Notes under the pieces: model-generated
The model's database searches: none
What the model was told of the DNA's origin: nothing
Seen by the model: the letters and a program-made list of their open reading frames with translations, nothing else
Part shown: in pieces, positions 9,494 to 17,704 of the stretch
Layout of the letters: every line of letters starts with the position of its first letter
How positions within the stretch are numbered: the first letter of the stretch is position 1
Assembly (NCBI RefSeq): GCF_023094245.1
Contig: NZ_JALMEW010000005.1
Location: 310,001-374,000 of the forward strand
Source of the DNA: Halomonas getboli
GTDB lineage: Bacteria > Pseudomonadota > Gammaproteobacteria > Pseudomonadales > Halomonadaceae
Reading direction: 5' to 3'
DNA: 64,000 nucleotides
Position numbers and translations under genes: made by a program

Positions 9494-10788
9494 TGAGCGA
9501 TATCGTGCGTCGCGATCCGCGCAAGGCGTGGATCGCCCGTAACCGGCTGCACCCGCAGCACCTGGAAGTCCTGGCCGAGCTCGGTGAGGGCGCGGCCAGC
9601 GAGTGGATGGGGCCCGCGGGCATCGTCCGCCGCAACCCGCATGCCGTGGGCTTCATGGGCCCCAACGGCCTCAAGCGCATCGACCGCAGCGGCGTCCAGC
9701 AGGGCGCCGGTGGCGGCGCCGGCGCGGCCAAGTCGGCCGCCCAGAGCAAGCCGCTGGTCGAGATCGAATCGCCGGCCTTTCTGGTGGCGGTGGTGCCGGA
9801 TATGGCCGGCGGCCGTCTCTCCAGCCACGACCGCGACCTGCTGGGCCTGGCCCGGCAGCTGGCCGACGCCGACCCGGATGCCCGCGGCGCGGTGCTGGCG
9901 GTGGTCTTCGGCGGGTACAACCGCGCGGGGGACGGCGAGCTGAAAGAGCACGCCTTCGGCGAGGCCGGCGTCGACCGCCTGCTGATTCTCGACGACGCCC
10001 GCTTCGACGGCTTCGCCCCGGAGGCCCGCCTCGGCGCGCTGGTCGCCGTGGAGCAGGCCTGGACGCCGCGCCACTGGCTGGTGCCGGACTCCAAGCTCGG
10101 CGGCGCCGACCTGGGTCGCCGCCTGGCGGCGCGTCTCGGCGAGCGCCCGGCCACCGGAGTGTGGCAGCTCGAGCCCGACGCCAGTGCCGAACTGGGCTGG
10201 CAGTGCACCGCCCGCGGTGCCGCGGCCACCATCGACATCCAGCGGCCGCTGCCGCGCATCACCCTGGCGCTCGAGGAATGCGCCGAGCCGGTCGACGACA
10301 ACCGCCATGCGGCCGAGGCGCTGAGCCTGCCCGCCGAGCTGCCGTCGCCGATCTCGCGCATCGAGGACCTGGGCCAGGTGCCGGTCGATCCGGCAGGCGT
10401 GGCGCTGGCCGAGGCCGAGTTCATCCTCTCCGCCGGCAACGGCATCCGCGACTGGGACGGCTACCACACCGCCGCCGAGGTGCTCGGCGCGACCGAGGGC
10501 GCGTCCCGCGTGGCGGTCGACGACGGTTTCATGCCGCGCGATCGTCAGGTCGGCGCCACCGGCACCTGGGTCACCGCCCGGGTCTACGTGGCGGTCGGCA
10601 TCAGTGGCGCCATCCAGCACCTGCAGGGGATCCAGACCTGTGACAAGGTGGTGGCGATCAACATGGATCCCGGCTGCGACATGATCAAGCGGGCCGACCT
10701 GGCGGTCATCGGCGACTCGGCCGAGGTGCTCGCGTCGCTGGTGACCATGGTCAAGCAGCAACGAGAGGAGAAGCGCGATGCGGCCTGA
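9493..10788 (+). CDS. etfA: Electron transfer flavoprotein alpha subunit of the dgc operon
   Basis: The 431-residue protein is longer than the usual ETF alpha of about 310 residues because of an N-terminal extension of about 100 residues. The C-terminal FAD-binding region is clear: GATGTWVTARVYVAVGISG followed by CDKVVAINMDPGCDMIKRAD. The ATG at 9493 overlaps the dgcB stop; frames open further upstream are ignored because they lie inside dgcB. The extension resembles that of the ETF alpha encoded beside dgcAB in Pseudomonas. It probably accepts electrons from the dimethylglycine demethylase and passes them towards the quinone pool. Confidence 0.92.
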   Translation: MSDIVRRDPRKAWIARNRLHPQHLEVLAELGEGAASEWMGPAGIVRRNPHAVGFMGPNGLKRIDRSGVQQGAGGGAGAAKSAAQSKPLVEIESPAFLVAVVPDMAGGRLSSHDRDLLGLARQLADADPDARGAVLAVVFGGYNRAGDGELKEHAFGEAGVDRLLILDDARFDGFAPEARLGALVAVEQAWTPRHWLVPDSKLGGADLGRRLAARLGERPATGVWQLEPDASAELGWQCTARGAAATIDIQRPLPRITLALEECAEPVDDNRHAAEALSLPAELPSPISRIEDLGQVPVDPAGVALAEAEFILSAGNGIRDWDGYHTAAEVLGATEGASRVAVDDGFMPRDRQVGATGTWVTARVYVAVGISGAIQHLQGIQTCDKVVAINMDPGCDMIKRADLAVIGDSAEVLASLVTMVKQQREEKRDAA

Positions 10789-11581
10789 AGCCCAAGTCGA
10801 TGCCTCGCTGGAGATCACCGTACTGGTCTCCGTGGGACGCCATCCCATCACCGGCCGCGCGCGTCGCGCCGACCAGGACGCCCGGGCGGTGGAGCTGGCC
10901 CGCGGCGTGGCCGGCGCCGACGTCCGGCTGCTGCATGCCGGCGGCAAGGAAGCGGACAGCGAACCGGCGCTGCGCGGCTACCTGGGCATGGGCTTCGACG
11001 CCCTGACCCTGGTCGAGCAGCCCGAGGGAGCCGATGCGCTGCCCGCGCTGGCCGATGCCCTTAATGAGGCGCCGCCTCAGCTGGTGATCACCGGCGAGCG
11101 CGCCGAGCAGGGCGAAGGTTCCGGCCTGCTGCCCTATCTGCTGGCCGAGCGTCTGGGCTGGCCGGTGGTCAGCGGCCTGGCGGCGGTGGAGAGCGTCGAC
11201 AACGGCGTCGCCACCCTGCTGCAGGCGCTGCCGCGCGGTCAGCGTCGCCGCCTCAAGGTGCGCCTGCCGGCCATCGTCACCGTCGACGGCGCGGCCCCGG
11301 CGCCGCGCCAGAGCGCCTACGGCCCGGCGCGTCGCGGCCACCTGGCCGCGGTGCCGGGCAGCGTGACCGTGGACGAAGCCTGGGCGAGCTGGGAGACCCA
11401 GCCGGCCCGCAAGCGGCCCAAGCGCCTGAAGATCGTCAAGGCCGCCTCGGCCCGTGACCGCTTCAAGGCCGCGGCGGCCAAGGCCGAGGGCGGCGGGGGC
11501 CAGGTGCTTACCGACGTCACCGCGGAGGAGGGGGCGGAAGCGATTCTCAAGCTGCTGAAGGAAGAGGGCGTGCTGCGCTAG
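10778..11581 (+). CDS. etfB: Electron transfer flavoprotein beta subunit of the dgc operon
   Basis: The 267-residue protein is the partner of the preceding alpha subunit and overlaps it by 11 bases. ETF beta features include an early strand ITVLVSVGRHPI, the segment LVITGERAEQGEGSGLLPYLLAERLGWPVVSGL near residues 100-135 (nucleotide-binding and partner-recognition region), and RRLKVRLPAIVTVDGA. It is shorter in sequence similarity to housekeeping ETF than to the dgc-linked version. A strong terminator follows, so this is the last gene of the dipeptidase-dgcAB-etfAB transcription unit. Confidence 0.9.
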   Translation: MRPEAQVDASLEITVLVSVGRHPITGRARRADQDARAVELARGVAGADVRLLHAGGKEADSEPALRGYLGMGFDALTLVEQPEGADALPALADALNEAPPQLVITGERAEQGEGSGLLPYLLAERLGWPVVSGLAAVESVDNGVATLLQALPRGQRRRLKVRLPAIVTVDGAAPAPRQSAYGPARRGHLAAVPGSVTVDEAWASWETQPARKRPKRLKIVKAASARDRFKAAAAKAEGGGGQVLTDVTAEEGAEAILKLLKEEGVLR

Positions 11582-11611
11582 TCGGCAGCGTCTCTCGCCA
11601 GGTACCAAAGC

Positions 11612-11640
11612 AAAAGCCCCGGTCATCGACCGGGGCTTTT
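11612..11640. terminator. Terminator between etfB and the converging IalB gene
   Basis: AAAAGCCCCGGTC / GACCGGGGCTTTT forms a near-perfect stem flanked by A and T tracts, so it can work in both directions for the two converging genes. Confidence 0.85.
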
Positions 11641-11662
11641 CGCGTTGAGCGACGGGGATCGC

Positions 11663-12190
11663 TCAGGGCGTGATCTGCCGGCTGGCGTTGGTGAAGCCCA
11701 TCAGCGAGATGTTCAGGTCACGGCGATTGCCGCGCGGGTCGATCAGGCTGAGGGTGGCGTTGCTGCCGCCGCGCAGCTGCTGCATCAGCGACGGCTCCAG
11801 CGGCAGGTCGGCGCGGCAGCCCGGCTGATCGCAGACCTGGTAGGGGAAGGGTACGCCCTCGTTGCTGTCGACGCTGAGCTGCAGGCCCGGGGCGAGGCGC
11901 ACGCCCAGCGGCAGCAGGAAGGTCATGATCGGGTTATCGGCCTGGGGCGGCTGGGCGATGATCACCCGCATCACCGGCTGGTCGTCGTCCGGGTTGGTGA
12001 CCAGCTGGGTCATGCTGCAGGGCGCGTTCTGGCCGCCGGTCGGGCAGCGCACTTCCCAGCTCTGGTACTGCTCGCTGTCGTAGTTGCTGCCGGCATCCTG
12101 GCCCGAGGGGCTGGACTGGGCGAGGGCGGTGGAGGCCAGTGGTAGCAGGCACAGCAGGCCGATCAGGCCCGACACGAGTCGTTTGGACAT
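11663..12190 (-). CDS. Invasion-associated locus B (IalB) family periplasmic protein
   Basis: The 175-residue protein has a clear Sec signal peptide (MSKRLVSGLIGLLCLLPLAS, cleavage probably after TALAQ). The mature part has the IalB pattern: YQSWEVRC, an internal Cys pair in CPTGGQNAPCSM, PIMTFLLPLGVRLAPGLQL, then the second Cys pair VCDQPGCRADLPL. The minus-strand start at 12190 is preceded by AGGAG. The family is named for a Bartonella locus but is common in free-living proteobacteria, where its role is not defined. The frame remains open far upstream, but that part lies antisense to the transporter gene and is not coding. Confidence 0.88.
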   Translation of the reverse strand: MSKRLVSGLIGLLCLLPLASTALAQSSPSGQDAGSNYDSEQYQSWEVRCPTGGQNAPCSMTQLVTNPDDDQPVMRVIIAQPPQADNPIMTFLLPLGVRLAPGLQLSVDSNEGVPFPYQVCDQPGCRADLPLEPSLMQQLRGGSNATLSLIDPRGNRRDLNISLMGFTNASRQITP

Positions 12191-12321
12191 TGGGGTTCTT
12201 TCTCCTGACGGTTTGACGCTCGTGGCCCCGGACGCCGACCGGTGTCCGGGCATGGTGCTACCACCATGCCCGTAACCGGCGGCGAGGTCGAGCCCCGCGG
12301 GGCCGGAACGGGGCGCATTGA

Positions 12322-12364
12322 CGCCGACGCCCCCGGCGGGAGGACCCGGCCGGGGGCGTCGGCG
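12322..12364 (-). terminator. Long GC hairpin after the BCCT transporter
   Basis: CGCCGACGCCCCCGG and its exact complement are separated by about 13 bases, starting 30 bases after the minus-strand stop at 12394. No T tract follows on the minus strand, so it may act as a 3' stabiliser rather than a classical terminator. Confidence 0.5.
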
Positions 12365-12393
12365 GTTCGGCATGTCGGGGCGTGCGATCGGGA

Positions 12394-13968
12394 TCAGGCG
12401 GCTCGGGCGAGGCCCAGGGCGCGCTGTTCCTCTCGCAGGCTCTTGACCAGCCCCACGGCCATCAGCAGCAGTACCAGGGTGAAGGGCAGGCCGGTGGCCA
12501 CGGCGCCGGCCTGGAGCGCGCCCAGGGCCTTGTCGCCGCCGCCGTAGAGCAGCACGCCGGCGATCACGCCTTCCAGAGTGGCCCAGAACACCCGCTGGGT
12601 GCGCGGGGCGTCGACCTTGCCGCCGGCGGTGATGTTGTCGATCACCAGCGAGCCGGAATCCGACGAGGTGATGAAGAACACCAGCACCAGCACGATGGCC
12701 AGGGTCGAGGTCAGGGTGGTCATCGGCAGGTGCTCGAGCATCTGGAACATCGCCAGCGAGACCTCGCCGATGCCGTCGGCCAGCGCGCCGACGCCGCCCG
12801 CGGACTGGGCCAGGGCGTTGCCGCCGAAGGCGCTCATCCACACCAGGGTCACCAGCGTCGGCACCAGCAGCACGGCCATCAGGAATTCCCGCACGGTGCG
12901 GCCGCGCGAGACCCGGGCGATGAACATGCCGACGAACGGCGACCAGGAGATCCACCAGGCCCAGTAAAACACGGTCCAGCCGTGATACCAGGTGTCGTCC
13001 TCGCGGCCGATCCAGTTGGACAGCGGCACCAGGTGGGTCAGGTAGGCCAGGCCGGTGTCCCACAGGTCGTTGACGAACAGCAGGGTAGAGCCGGTGATCA
13101 CCACGAACACCAGCAGCAGCAGGGCGATCACCATGTTGATGTTGGAGAACAGCTTGACCCCGCCGTCGATGCCGCGCCACACGGAGAACAGCGCTACCGC
13201 CGTGACCGCCACGATAATGGCGAGCTGGGTGCCCAGGGTGTTGGGCACGTCGAACAGGTAGTTGAGGCCGCCGGCGGCCTGGGAGGCGCCGAAGCCCAGC
13301 GAAGTGGCCAGGCCGAAGATGGTGGCCAGCACCGCGAGGATGTCGACCAGGTGGCCGAACCAGCCGCGGGTGCGCTCGCCGAGCAGCGGCGTGAAGGCCG
13401 AGCGCAGGGTCAGCGGCAGGCCGCGGTTGTAGGTGAAGAAGGCCAGCGACAGGCCGACCACGCCGTAGATCGCCCAGGGGTGGAGGCCCCAGTGGAACAT
13501 GGTGGCGCCCATGGCGGCGCTGGCGCCTTCCGGGGTGCGGGCGGGGGCATTGAGCGGTGTGCCGTACCAGTCGGTGTAGTAGGCGACCGGCTCGGCCACG
13601 CTCCAGAACATCAGCCCGATACCCATGCCGGCGGCGAACAGCATGCTGAACCAGGACACCAGCGAGTGTTCCGGCCGGGCGCCGGGGCCGCCGAGGCGAA
13701 TGCGGCCCAGCGGCAGCACGATCAGCGCCAGGCACAGCACCACGAAGACGTTGCCGGCGATCATGAACAGCCAGTCGAAGTGCTCGATGGCGAAGCCGCG
13801 GGCGGCGGTCAGCTGAGTGTTGGCGGCGTCGGGATAGACCAGGGCGTAGAGGATGAAGCCGAGTATGGCCAGCGCCGACAGCGGGAAGACGGGGTTATGG
13901 AAGTCGAGCCCCATCATCTGGGTGTTGTCCTGTCCCGGTGTCAGCACCGGATCGTCATCGTGAGTCAT
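12394..13968 (-). CDS. BCCT-family transporter (glycine betaine/choline/carnitine type)
   Basis: The 524-residue protein has about 12 membrane segments and the hallmarks of the betaine/choline/carnitine family. These are the glycine-rich stretch AAGMGIGLMFWSVAEP (GMGIG type, as in sodium- or proton-coupled members), FHWGLHPWAIYG, and the signature GWTVFYWAWWISWSPFVGMF carrying the aromatic substrate box. It imports a quaternary ammonium compound across the inner membrane. The C-terminus is short, lacking the long regulatory tail of osmosensing BetT or BetP, which suggests a role in catabolic uptake. It is divergent from fdhA, fitting import of glycine betaine or a precursor for breakdown. The precise substrate cannot be read from sequence. 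Confidence 0.88.
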   Translation of the reverse strand: MTHDDDPVLTPGQDNTQMMGLDFHNPVFPLSALAILGFILYALVYPDAANTQLTAARGFAIEHFDWLFMIAGNVFVVLCLALIVLPLGRIRLGGPGARPEHSLVSWFSMLFAAGMGIGLMFWSVAEPVAYYTDWYGTPLNAPARTPEGASAAMGATMFHWGLHPWAIYGVVGLSLAFFTYNRGLPLTLRSAFTPLLGERTRGWFGHLVDILAVLATIFGLATSLGFGASQAAGGLNYLFDVPNTLGTQLAIIVAVTAVALFSVWRGIDGGVKLFSNINMVIALLLLVFVVITGSTLLFVNDLWDTGLAYLTHLVPLSNWIGREDDTWYHGWTVFYWAWWISWSPFVGMFIARVSRGRTVREFLMAVLLVPTLVTLVWMSAFGGNALAQSAGGVGALADGIGEVSLAMFQMLEHLPMTTLTSTLAIVLVLVFFITSSDSGSLVIDNITAGGKVDAPRTQRVFWATLEGVIAGVLLYGGGDKALGALQAGAVATGLPFTLVLLLMAVGLVKSLREEQRALGLARAA

Positions 13969-14044
13969 ACGTGTTCCTCGGTTGTTATTGTGTGCCGCTC
14001 CGGGCGGCGCCGATCATTCTTGCCGCCGGGGCGAGACGGGGAGT

Positions 14045-14058
14045 GTCGTGAAAGCGAC
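14045..14058. promoter_or_regulatory. GTCG-N6-CGAC inverted repeat between the BCCT gene and fdhA
   Basis: GTCGTGAAAGCGAC lies in the 245-bp divergent region and matches the GTCG-N6-CGAC form of the palindrome at 3526-3539. It is placed where one activator could serve both divergent genes. The assignment to GbdR is a guess. Confidence 0.3.
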
Positions 14059-14213
14059 CTGCAGCTGTGCGTCGTCACCACATGGTCGAAGGGGGTCGCG
14101 AATGGACATGACGAAGCCGCTCGAGGAGCGTTCCGGCGATGCAGGAGGGGTAGGGTCGGCAGGACGGTCTCGTACCGTGAGTCCCACAAAAAACCATGAA
14201 GGAAGCCAGCCAC

Positions 14214-15407
14214 ATGAGTTCAAACAACCGCGGAGTCGTCTACAAGGGCCCGGGCGAGGTCGCCGTCGAGTCCATCGCCTACCCGGAACTCGCCCTCGGC
14301 AATCGCAAGTGCGAACACGGCGTGATCCTCAAGGTCGTCACCACCAACATCTGTGGCAGCGACCAGCACATGGTGCGGGGCCGCACCACCGCGCCGGAAG
14401 GCCTGGTGCTGGGGCACGAGATCACCGGCATCGTGGTCGAGTGCGGTCGCGACGTCGAATTCCTGAGCCCGGGCGACATGGTCTCGGTGCCGTTCAACAT
14501 CGCCTGCGGCCGCTGCCGCAACTGCAAGTCCGGCCAGACCGGCATCTGCCTGAACGTCAACCCGTCACGCCCGGGCGCGGCCTACGGCTACGTCGACATG
14601 GGCGGCTGGGTCGGTGGCCAGACCGAATACGTCATGGTCCCCTACGCCGACTTCAACCTGCTGAAGTTCCCGGACGCCGACCAGGCCATGGAGAAGATCA
14701 AGGACCTGACCCTGCTGTCCGACATCTTCCCGACCGGCTTCCACGGTTGCGTCACCGCCGGCGTTGGCCCGGGCTCCACCGTCTACATCGCCGGCGCCGG
14801 CCCGGTCGGCCTGGCCGCCGCGGTCTCCGCCCAGCTGCTGGGTGCCGCCTGTGTCATCGTCGGCGACATGATCGAGGACCGCCTGGCCCAGGCCCGCAGC
14901 TTCGGCTGCGAGACCATCGACCTGACCGAAGACGGCGACATGGCCGACAAGATCGAGGTCATCCTCGGCGAGCGCGAGGTCGATGCCTTCGTCGACTGCG
15001 TCGGCTTCGAGGCCCATGCCTGCGGCTGCAACCACGGCCAGGAGGCGCCGGCCGCGGTGCTGAACTCCGCCATGTCGCTGACCCGCGCAGGTGGCCAGAT
15101 CGGCATCCCCGGCCTGTACGTGACCGAGGATCCGGGGTCGTCCGATGCCGCCGCCCAGCAGGGCAGCCTGAGCATGCGCTTCGGCCTCGGCTGGGCCAAG
15201 TCGCACAGCTTCCACACCGGCCAGTGCCCGGTGATGAAGTATCACCGTCCGCTGATGCAGGCGATCCTGTTCGGCAAGGTGAACATCGCCGACGCCGTCA
15301 ACGTGCAGATGATCACCCTGGATCAGGCGCCGCAGGGCTACGCCGACTTCGATGGCGGTGCCGCCAAGAAATTCGTCATCGATCCGCACGGCAGCGTGGC
15401 CGCCTAA
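14214..15407 (+). CDS. fdhA: Glutathione-independent formaldehyde dehydrogenase
   Basis: This 397-residue zinc medium-chain dehydrogenase closely resembles Pseudomonas putida formaldehyde dehydrogenase (399 residues), which oxidises formaldehyde with tightly bound NAD+ and no thiol cofactor. Visible features are the catalytic zinc Cys47 in TTNICGSDQHMVRG, GHEITG with the next ligands, the structural zinc site CGRCRNCKSGQTGIC, and the Rossmann motif AGAGPVGLAAAV. The ATG at 14214 fits the family's start; an earlier in-frame ATG at 14196 lacks support. It removes formaldehyde released by betaine, dimethylglycine and sarcosine demethylation. A strong terminator follows. Confidence 0.94.
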   Translation: MSSNNRGVVYKGPGEVAVESIAYPELALGNRKCEHGVILKVVTTNICGSDQHMVRGRTTAPEGLVLGHEITGIVVECGRDVEFLSPGDMVSVPFNIACGRCRNCKSGQTGICLNVNPSRPGAAYGYVDMGGWVGGQTEYVMVPYADFNLLKFPDADQAMEKIKDLTLLSDIFPTGFHGCVTAGVGPGSTVYIAGAGPVGLAAAVSAQLLGAACVIVGDMIEDRLAQARSFGCETIDLTEDGDMADKIEVILGEREVDAFVDCVGFEAHACGCNHGQEAPAAVLNSAMSLTRAGGQIGIPGLYVTEDPGSSDAAAQQGSLSMRFGLGWAKSHSFHTGQCPVMKYHRPLMQAILFGKVNIADAVNVQMITLDQAPQGYADFDGGAAKKFVIDPHGSVAA

Positions 15408-15450
15408 GAGGCAATGCGATTGCCCAGGAGAGCCGTCTTTGACGCGCTCG

Positions 15451-15478
15451 ATGACGGCGCCCCTCGGGGCGCCGTCAT
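15451..15478 (+). terminator. Terminator after fdhA
   Basis: ATGACGGCGCCCC / GGGGCGCCGTCAT forms a 13-bp perfect stem with a two-base loop, 43 bases after the fdhA stop. Confidence 0.75.
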
Positions 15479-15612
15479 GCGTTGAACGGCAGGACATCGA
15501 CGGCCTCGCTGTGGAGGCTCGTCGGCATTGCGGGCGGTGCCGCGGGGTGCCAATCTTGGCGCTAGCCCGGCAGGGCGCCGAGCCCTTACACCAAGCACAG
15601 GAGGATCCCACC

Positions 15613-15870
15613 ATGATGATCGTCGACCTGATCGACGGGGACGATTTCCGCGACCGACTGGTGGCGCTGGACGTGCATATCCCCGCGGATGCCTGCCCCG
15701 AGACCTGCGCCCACCTGGCGCGGCTCAAGCATGACGAGGTGGGCGTGCCGGGGCTCGACGCTCTGGTGCGCGAGCTGATGGCCCAGTCCGACGTGATGCT
15801 GCCCTCGGTGCGCGCGGCCATCGAGCAGCATCTGATGGAGCTGCCGAGCGGAGACAACGAGTCGGCCTGA
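15613..15870 (+). CDS. Small uncharacterised protein (85 aa)
   Basis: A short frame follows an ACAGGAGGAT ribosome-binding site, with ATG codons at 15613 and 15616. The product is acidic, begins MMIVDLIDGDDFRDRL, and contains PADACPETCAHLARLKHDE and a predicted helical C-terminal half ending GDNESA. It has two closely spaced Cys (CPETC) but no recognisable domain. I do not recognise the family. It stands alone between the fdhA terminator and a second hairpin, converging on gbcA, so it probably has its own promoter in 15479-15612. Confidence 0.6.
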   Translation: MMIVDLIDGDDFRDRLVALDVHIPADACPETCAHLARLKHDEVGVPGLDALVRELMAQSDVMLPSVRAAIEQHLMELPSGDNESA

Positions 15871-15905
15871 GGGGCTTGCTGCCGCTCTTGGGTTGCCGAA
15901 CGAGC

Positions 15906-15934
15906 GCGCCCCGCCCGGAAACCCGGGCGGGGCG
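15906..15934 (+). terminator. Hairpin after the 85-aa gene
   Basis: GCGCCCCGCCCGG / CCGGGCGGGGCGC forms a strong stem with a three-base loop, 36 bases after the stop at 15870. Confidence 0.65.
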
Positions 15935-15990
15935 CTCTGGTGTCTGGTCGCTCGTGTCGCAGCCGATGCGGCGACCGTCGAGGCGAGGAT

Positions 15991-16017
15991 AAAAAAGGAC
16001 CCGCCGAGGCGGGTCCT
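15991..16017 (-). terminator. Terminator after gbcA
   Basis: AGGACCCGCC / GGCGGGTCCT is a perfect 10-bp stem with AAAAAA on its plus-strand left side, which becomes a U tract on the minus-strand transcript of gbcA. Confidence 0.85.
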
Positions 16018-16041
16018 GATCGTGGAGCGTTCGCGCCGCGC

Positions 16042-17328
16042 TCAGCCGTTGGCGAGCTGCAGCTCGGGCTGGCTGTGGCCCAGGTTCTCCAGCATGCGCT
16101 CGCTGTACCAGTTGATGAAGTCGATGACGCCGTACTCGTAGGTCTCGGAGTAGGGGCCCGGCTGGTAGCTCTTGGAGTTGATGCCGCGCTGGTTTTCCTC
16201 CGCCAGGCGACGGTCCTGGTCGTTGGTGGCGTCCCACACCTTGCGCATCTGCTCGGGGTGGTAGTCGACGCCTTCCACGGCATCCTTGTGCACCAGCCAC
16301 TTGGTGGTCACCACGGTTTTCTGCGGGCCGAGCGGCAGGACGCGGAAGACCAGGGCGTGGTCGCCCATGAAGTGGTTCCAGGAGTTCGGCAGGTGCAGGA
16401 TGCGCAGCGAGCCGAGATCGGCGCTCTGCAGGTTGCCCATCAGCTTCTGGCAGGCGCGCTTGCCGTCCATGGTCATCGATTCCGCGCCGTCCAGCAGCGG
16501 GGTGCGGGTCAGGCGGTTACGACGGTCCAGGCGGGTCAGCTTGTAGGGCACGCACTGGGCTTCCCAGTCGGCCTGCTTGCGCGCGACCAGGTCCTTGTAG
16601 GCCGGGGTGGCGCGGGGATCGTCGGTGTCGTCGAACTCCTGCAGGGAGTTGAGCAGCTCCGGGTGCGCGCCGTTGCAGTGGTAGCACTCGCGGTTGTTCT
16701 CGAGCACCAGCTTCCAGTTGCACTGCTCGACGATGCTGGATTCCACGGCGACCTTGAGGTTCTCCATGTCGTAGGGCGCCAGGTAGTGATCCAGCGTCTC
16801 GAGGAAGCCGTCGATCTCAGGGGCCTCGTCGGCCAGGCTGACGAAGATGAAGCCGCCGCCGGTGCGCACGTGAACCGGCTTGAGGCCGTGATCGGCGAGG
16901 TTGAATGCCTGACCCATCTCGGTGCCGGCGAACAGCAGGCGGCCGTCCAGCTCGTAGGTCCACTGGTGGTAGGGGCAGACCAGCTTGGCGACCTTGCCCT
17001 TGTCGGTCACGCACAGGCGCGAGCCGCGGTGACGGCAGACGTTGTGGAAGGCGTGGACTTCACCGTCGTTGCCGCGCACGATCACCACCGGGTTGTCACC
17101 GACCTCGAGGGTCATGAAGTTGCCCTTGGCGGGGATCTCGGACGTCATGCCCGCGAACAGCCACTCCTTCTCGAAGATCTCCTGCATGTCGAGGGCGAAC
17201 AGCCGTTCGTCGTTGTAGAAGGGCTGGGGCAGCGAGTGGTTAGGCTGGCGCTCGGCCAGCATCGCGGCGGTGGCCTCGCGTGCCGGGGCCAGGGGATCAT
17301 CCAGACGGGCGGGTGACAGAGAATCCAT
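16042..17328 (-). CDS. gbcA: Glycine betaine monooxygenase, oxygenase component (Rieske)
   Basis: This 428-residue Rieske non-heme iron oxygenase alpha subunit removes one methyl from glycine betaine, giving dimethylglycine and formaldehyde. The Rieske cluster motif is CRHRGSRLC followed by CPYHQW at about residues 90-120. The mononuclear iron site is in the NNRECYHCNGAHPELL block near residue 205. Length matches Pseudomonas GbcA. The minus-strand ATG at 17328 is preceded by GAGGAAG at good spacing; another in-frame ATG at 17346 overlaps that site and is less likely. It is divergent from gbcB, which encodes its reductase, so both are probably driven from the 376-bp region between them. Confidence 0.94.
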   Translation of the reverse strand: MDSLSPARLDDPLAPAREATAAMLAERQPNHSLPQPFYNDERLFALDMQEIFEKEWLFAGMTSEIPAKGNFMTLEVGDNPVVIVRGNDGEVHAFHNVCRHRGSRLCVTDKGKVAKLVCPYHQWTYELDGRLLFAGTEMGQAFNLADHGLKPVHVRTGGGFIFVSLADEAPEIDGFLETLDHYLAPYDMENLKVAVESSIVEQCNWKLVLENNRECYHCNGAHPELLNSLQEFDDTDDPRATPAYKDLVARKQADWEAQCVPYKLTRLDRRNRLTRTPLLDGAESMTMDGKRACQKLMGNLQSADLGSLRILHLPNSWNHFMGDHALVFRVLPLGPQKTVVTTKWLVHKDAVEGVDYHPEQMRKVWDATNDQDRRLAEENQRGINSKSYQPGPYSETYEYGVIDFINWYSERMLENLGHSQPELQLANG

Positions 17329-17704
17329 GGTGGGACGCTTCCTCATTGCTGGGCTGCTGCGGCAGCCTCGGGATTGTTGACGTGCAGGCCAAGGTCCAGG
17401 CAACGCCCGAAAAGTGTCCTCGTCGACTTTTCATGCAGCGCCTGGCGGTTCACGCCCCGGTAGGGCCGCGGCGGGTGGAGTGAGTGTGAAACAGCGTCCG
17501 GCGGCGGAGTTGTCTACCGGCGACGCATGGCGATGCAGCAGCGACCAGCAAAGGGAATAAATGTCCTGCCGATGGACCTGGTGGGCATGACCATGTCGCT
17601 GACAGGCAAGTGGGATCTCGCCGGGGTGCGCAGAATTCTGCCAACGGCAGGCGGTGTCCCCCGCAGTCGGAGACCTTCACGCTGCAGCCCCAGGCGATAC
17701 CACT
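17329..17704. promoter_or_regulatory. Divergent gbcA-gbcB control region
   Basis: The 376-bp region holds no supported gene. It must contain two divergent promoters. Candidate operator-like sequences are CTGCC-AAC-GGCAG at 17638-17650 and the weaker GTCT-N5-CGAC at 17512-17524. Activation by the GbdR-like regulator is expected from knowledge of the Pseudomonas system, but no site can be assigned with certainty. Confidence 0.5.

Noticed and set aside
11663-13735. 690-codon minus-strand frame running from the IalB gene through the BCCT gene
   Set aside because: The IalB protein has its own signal peptide and ribosome-binding site at 12190. The upstream part overlaps the BCCT gene on the same strand in another frame and looks like no protein.
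12382-14199. 605-codon plus-strand frame opposite the BCCT gene
   Set aside because: Low-complexity Gln/His/Gly/Asp-rich translation typical of antisense shadow; the opposite strand encodes a clear transporter.
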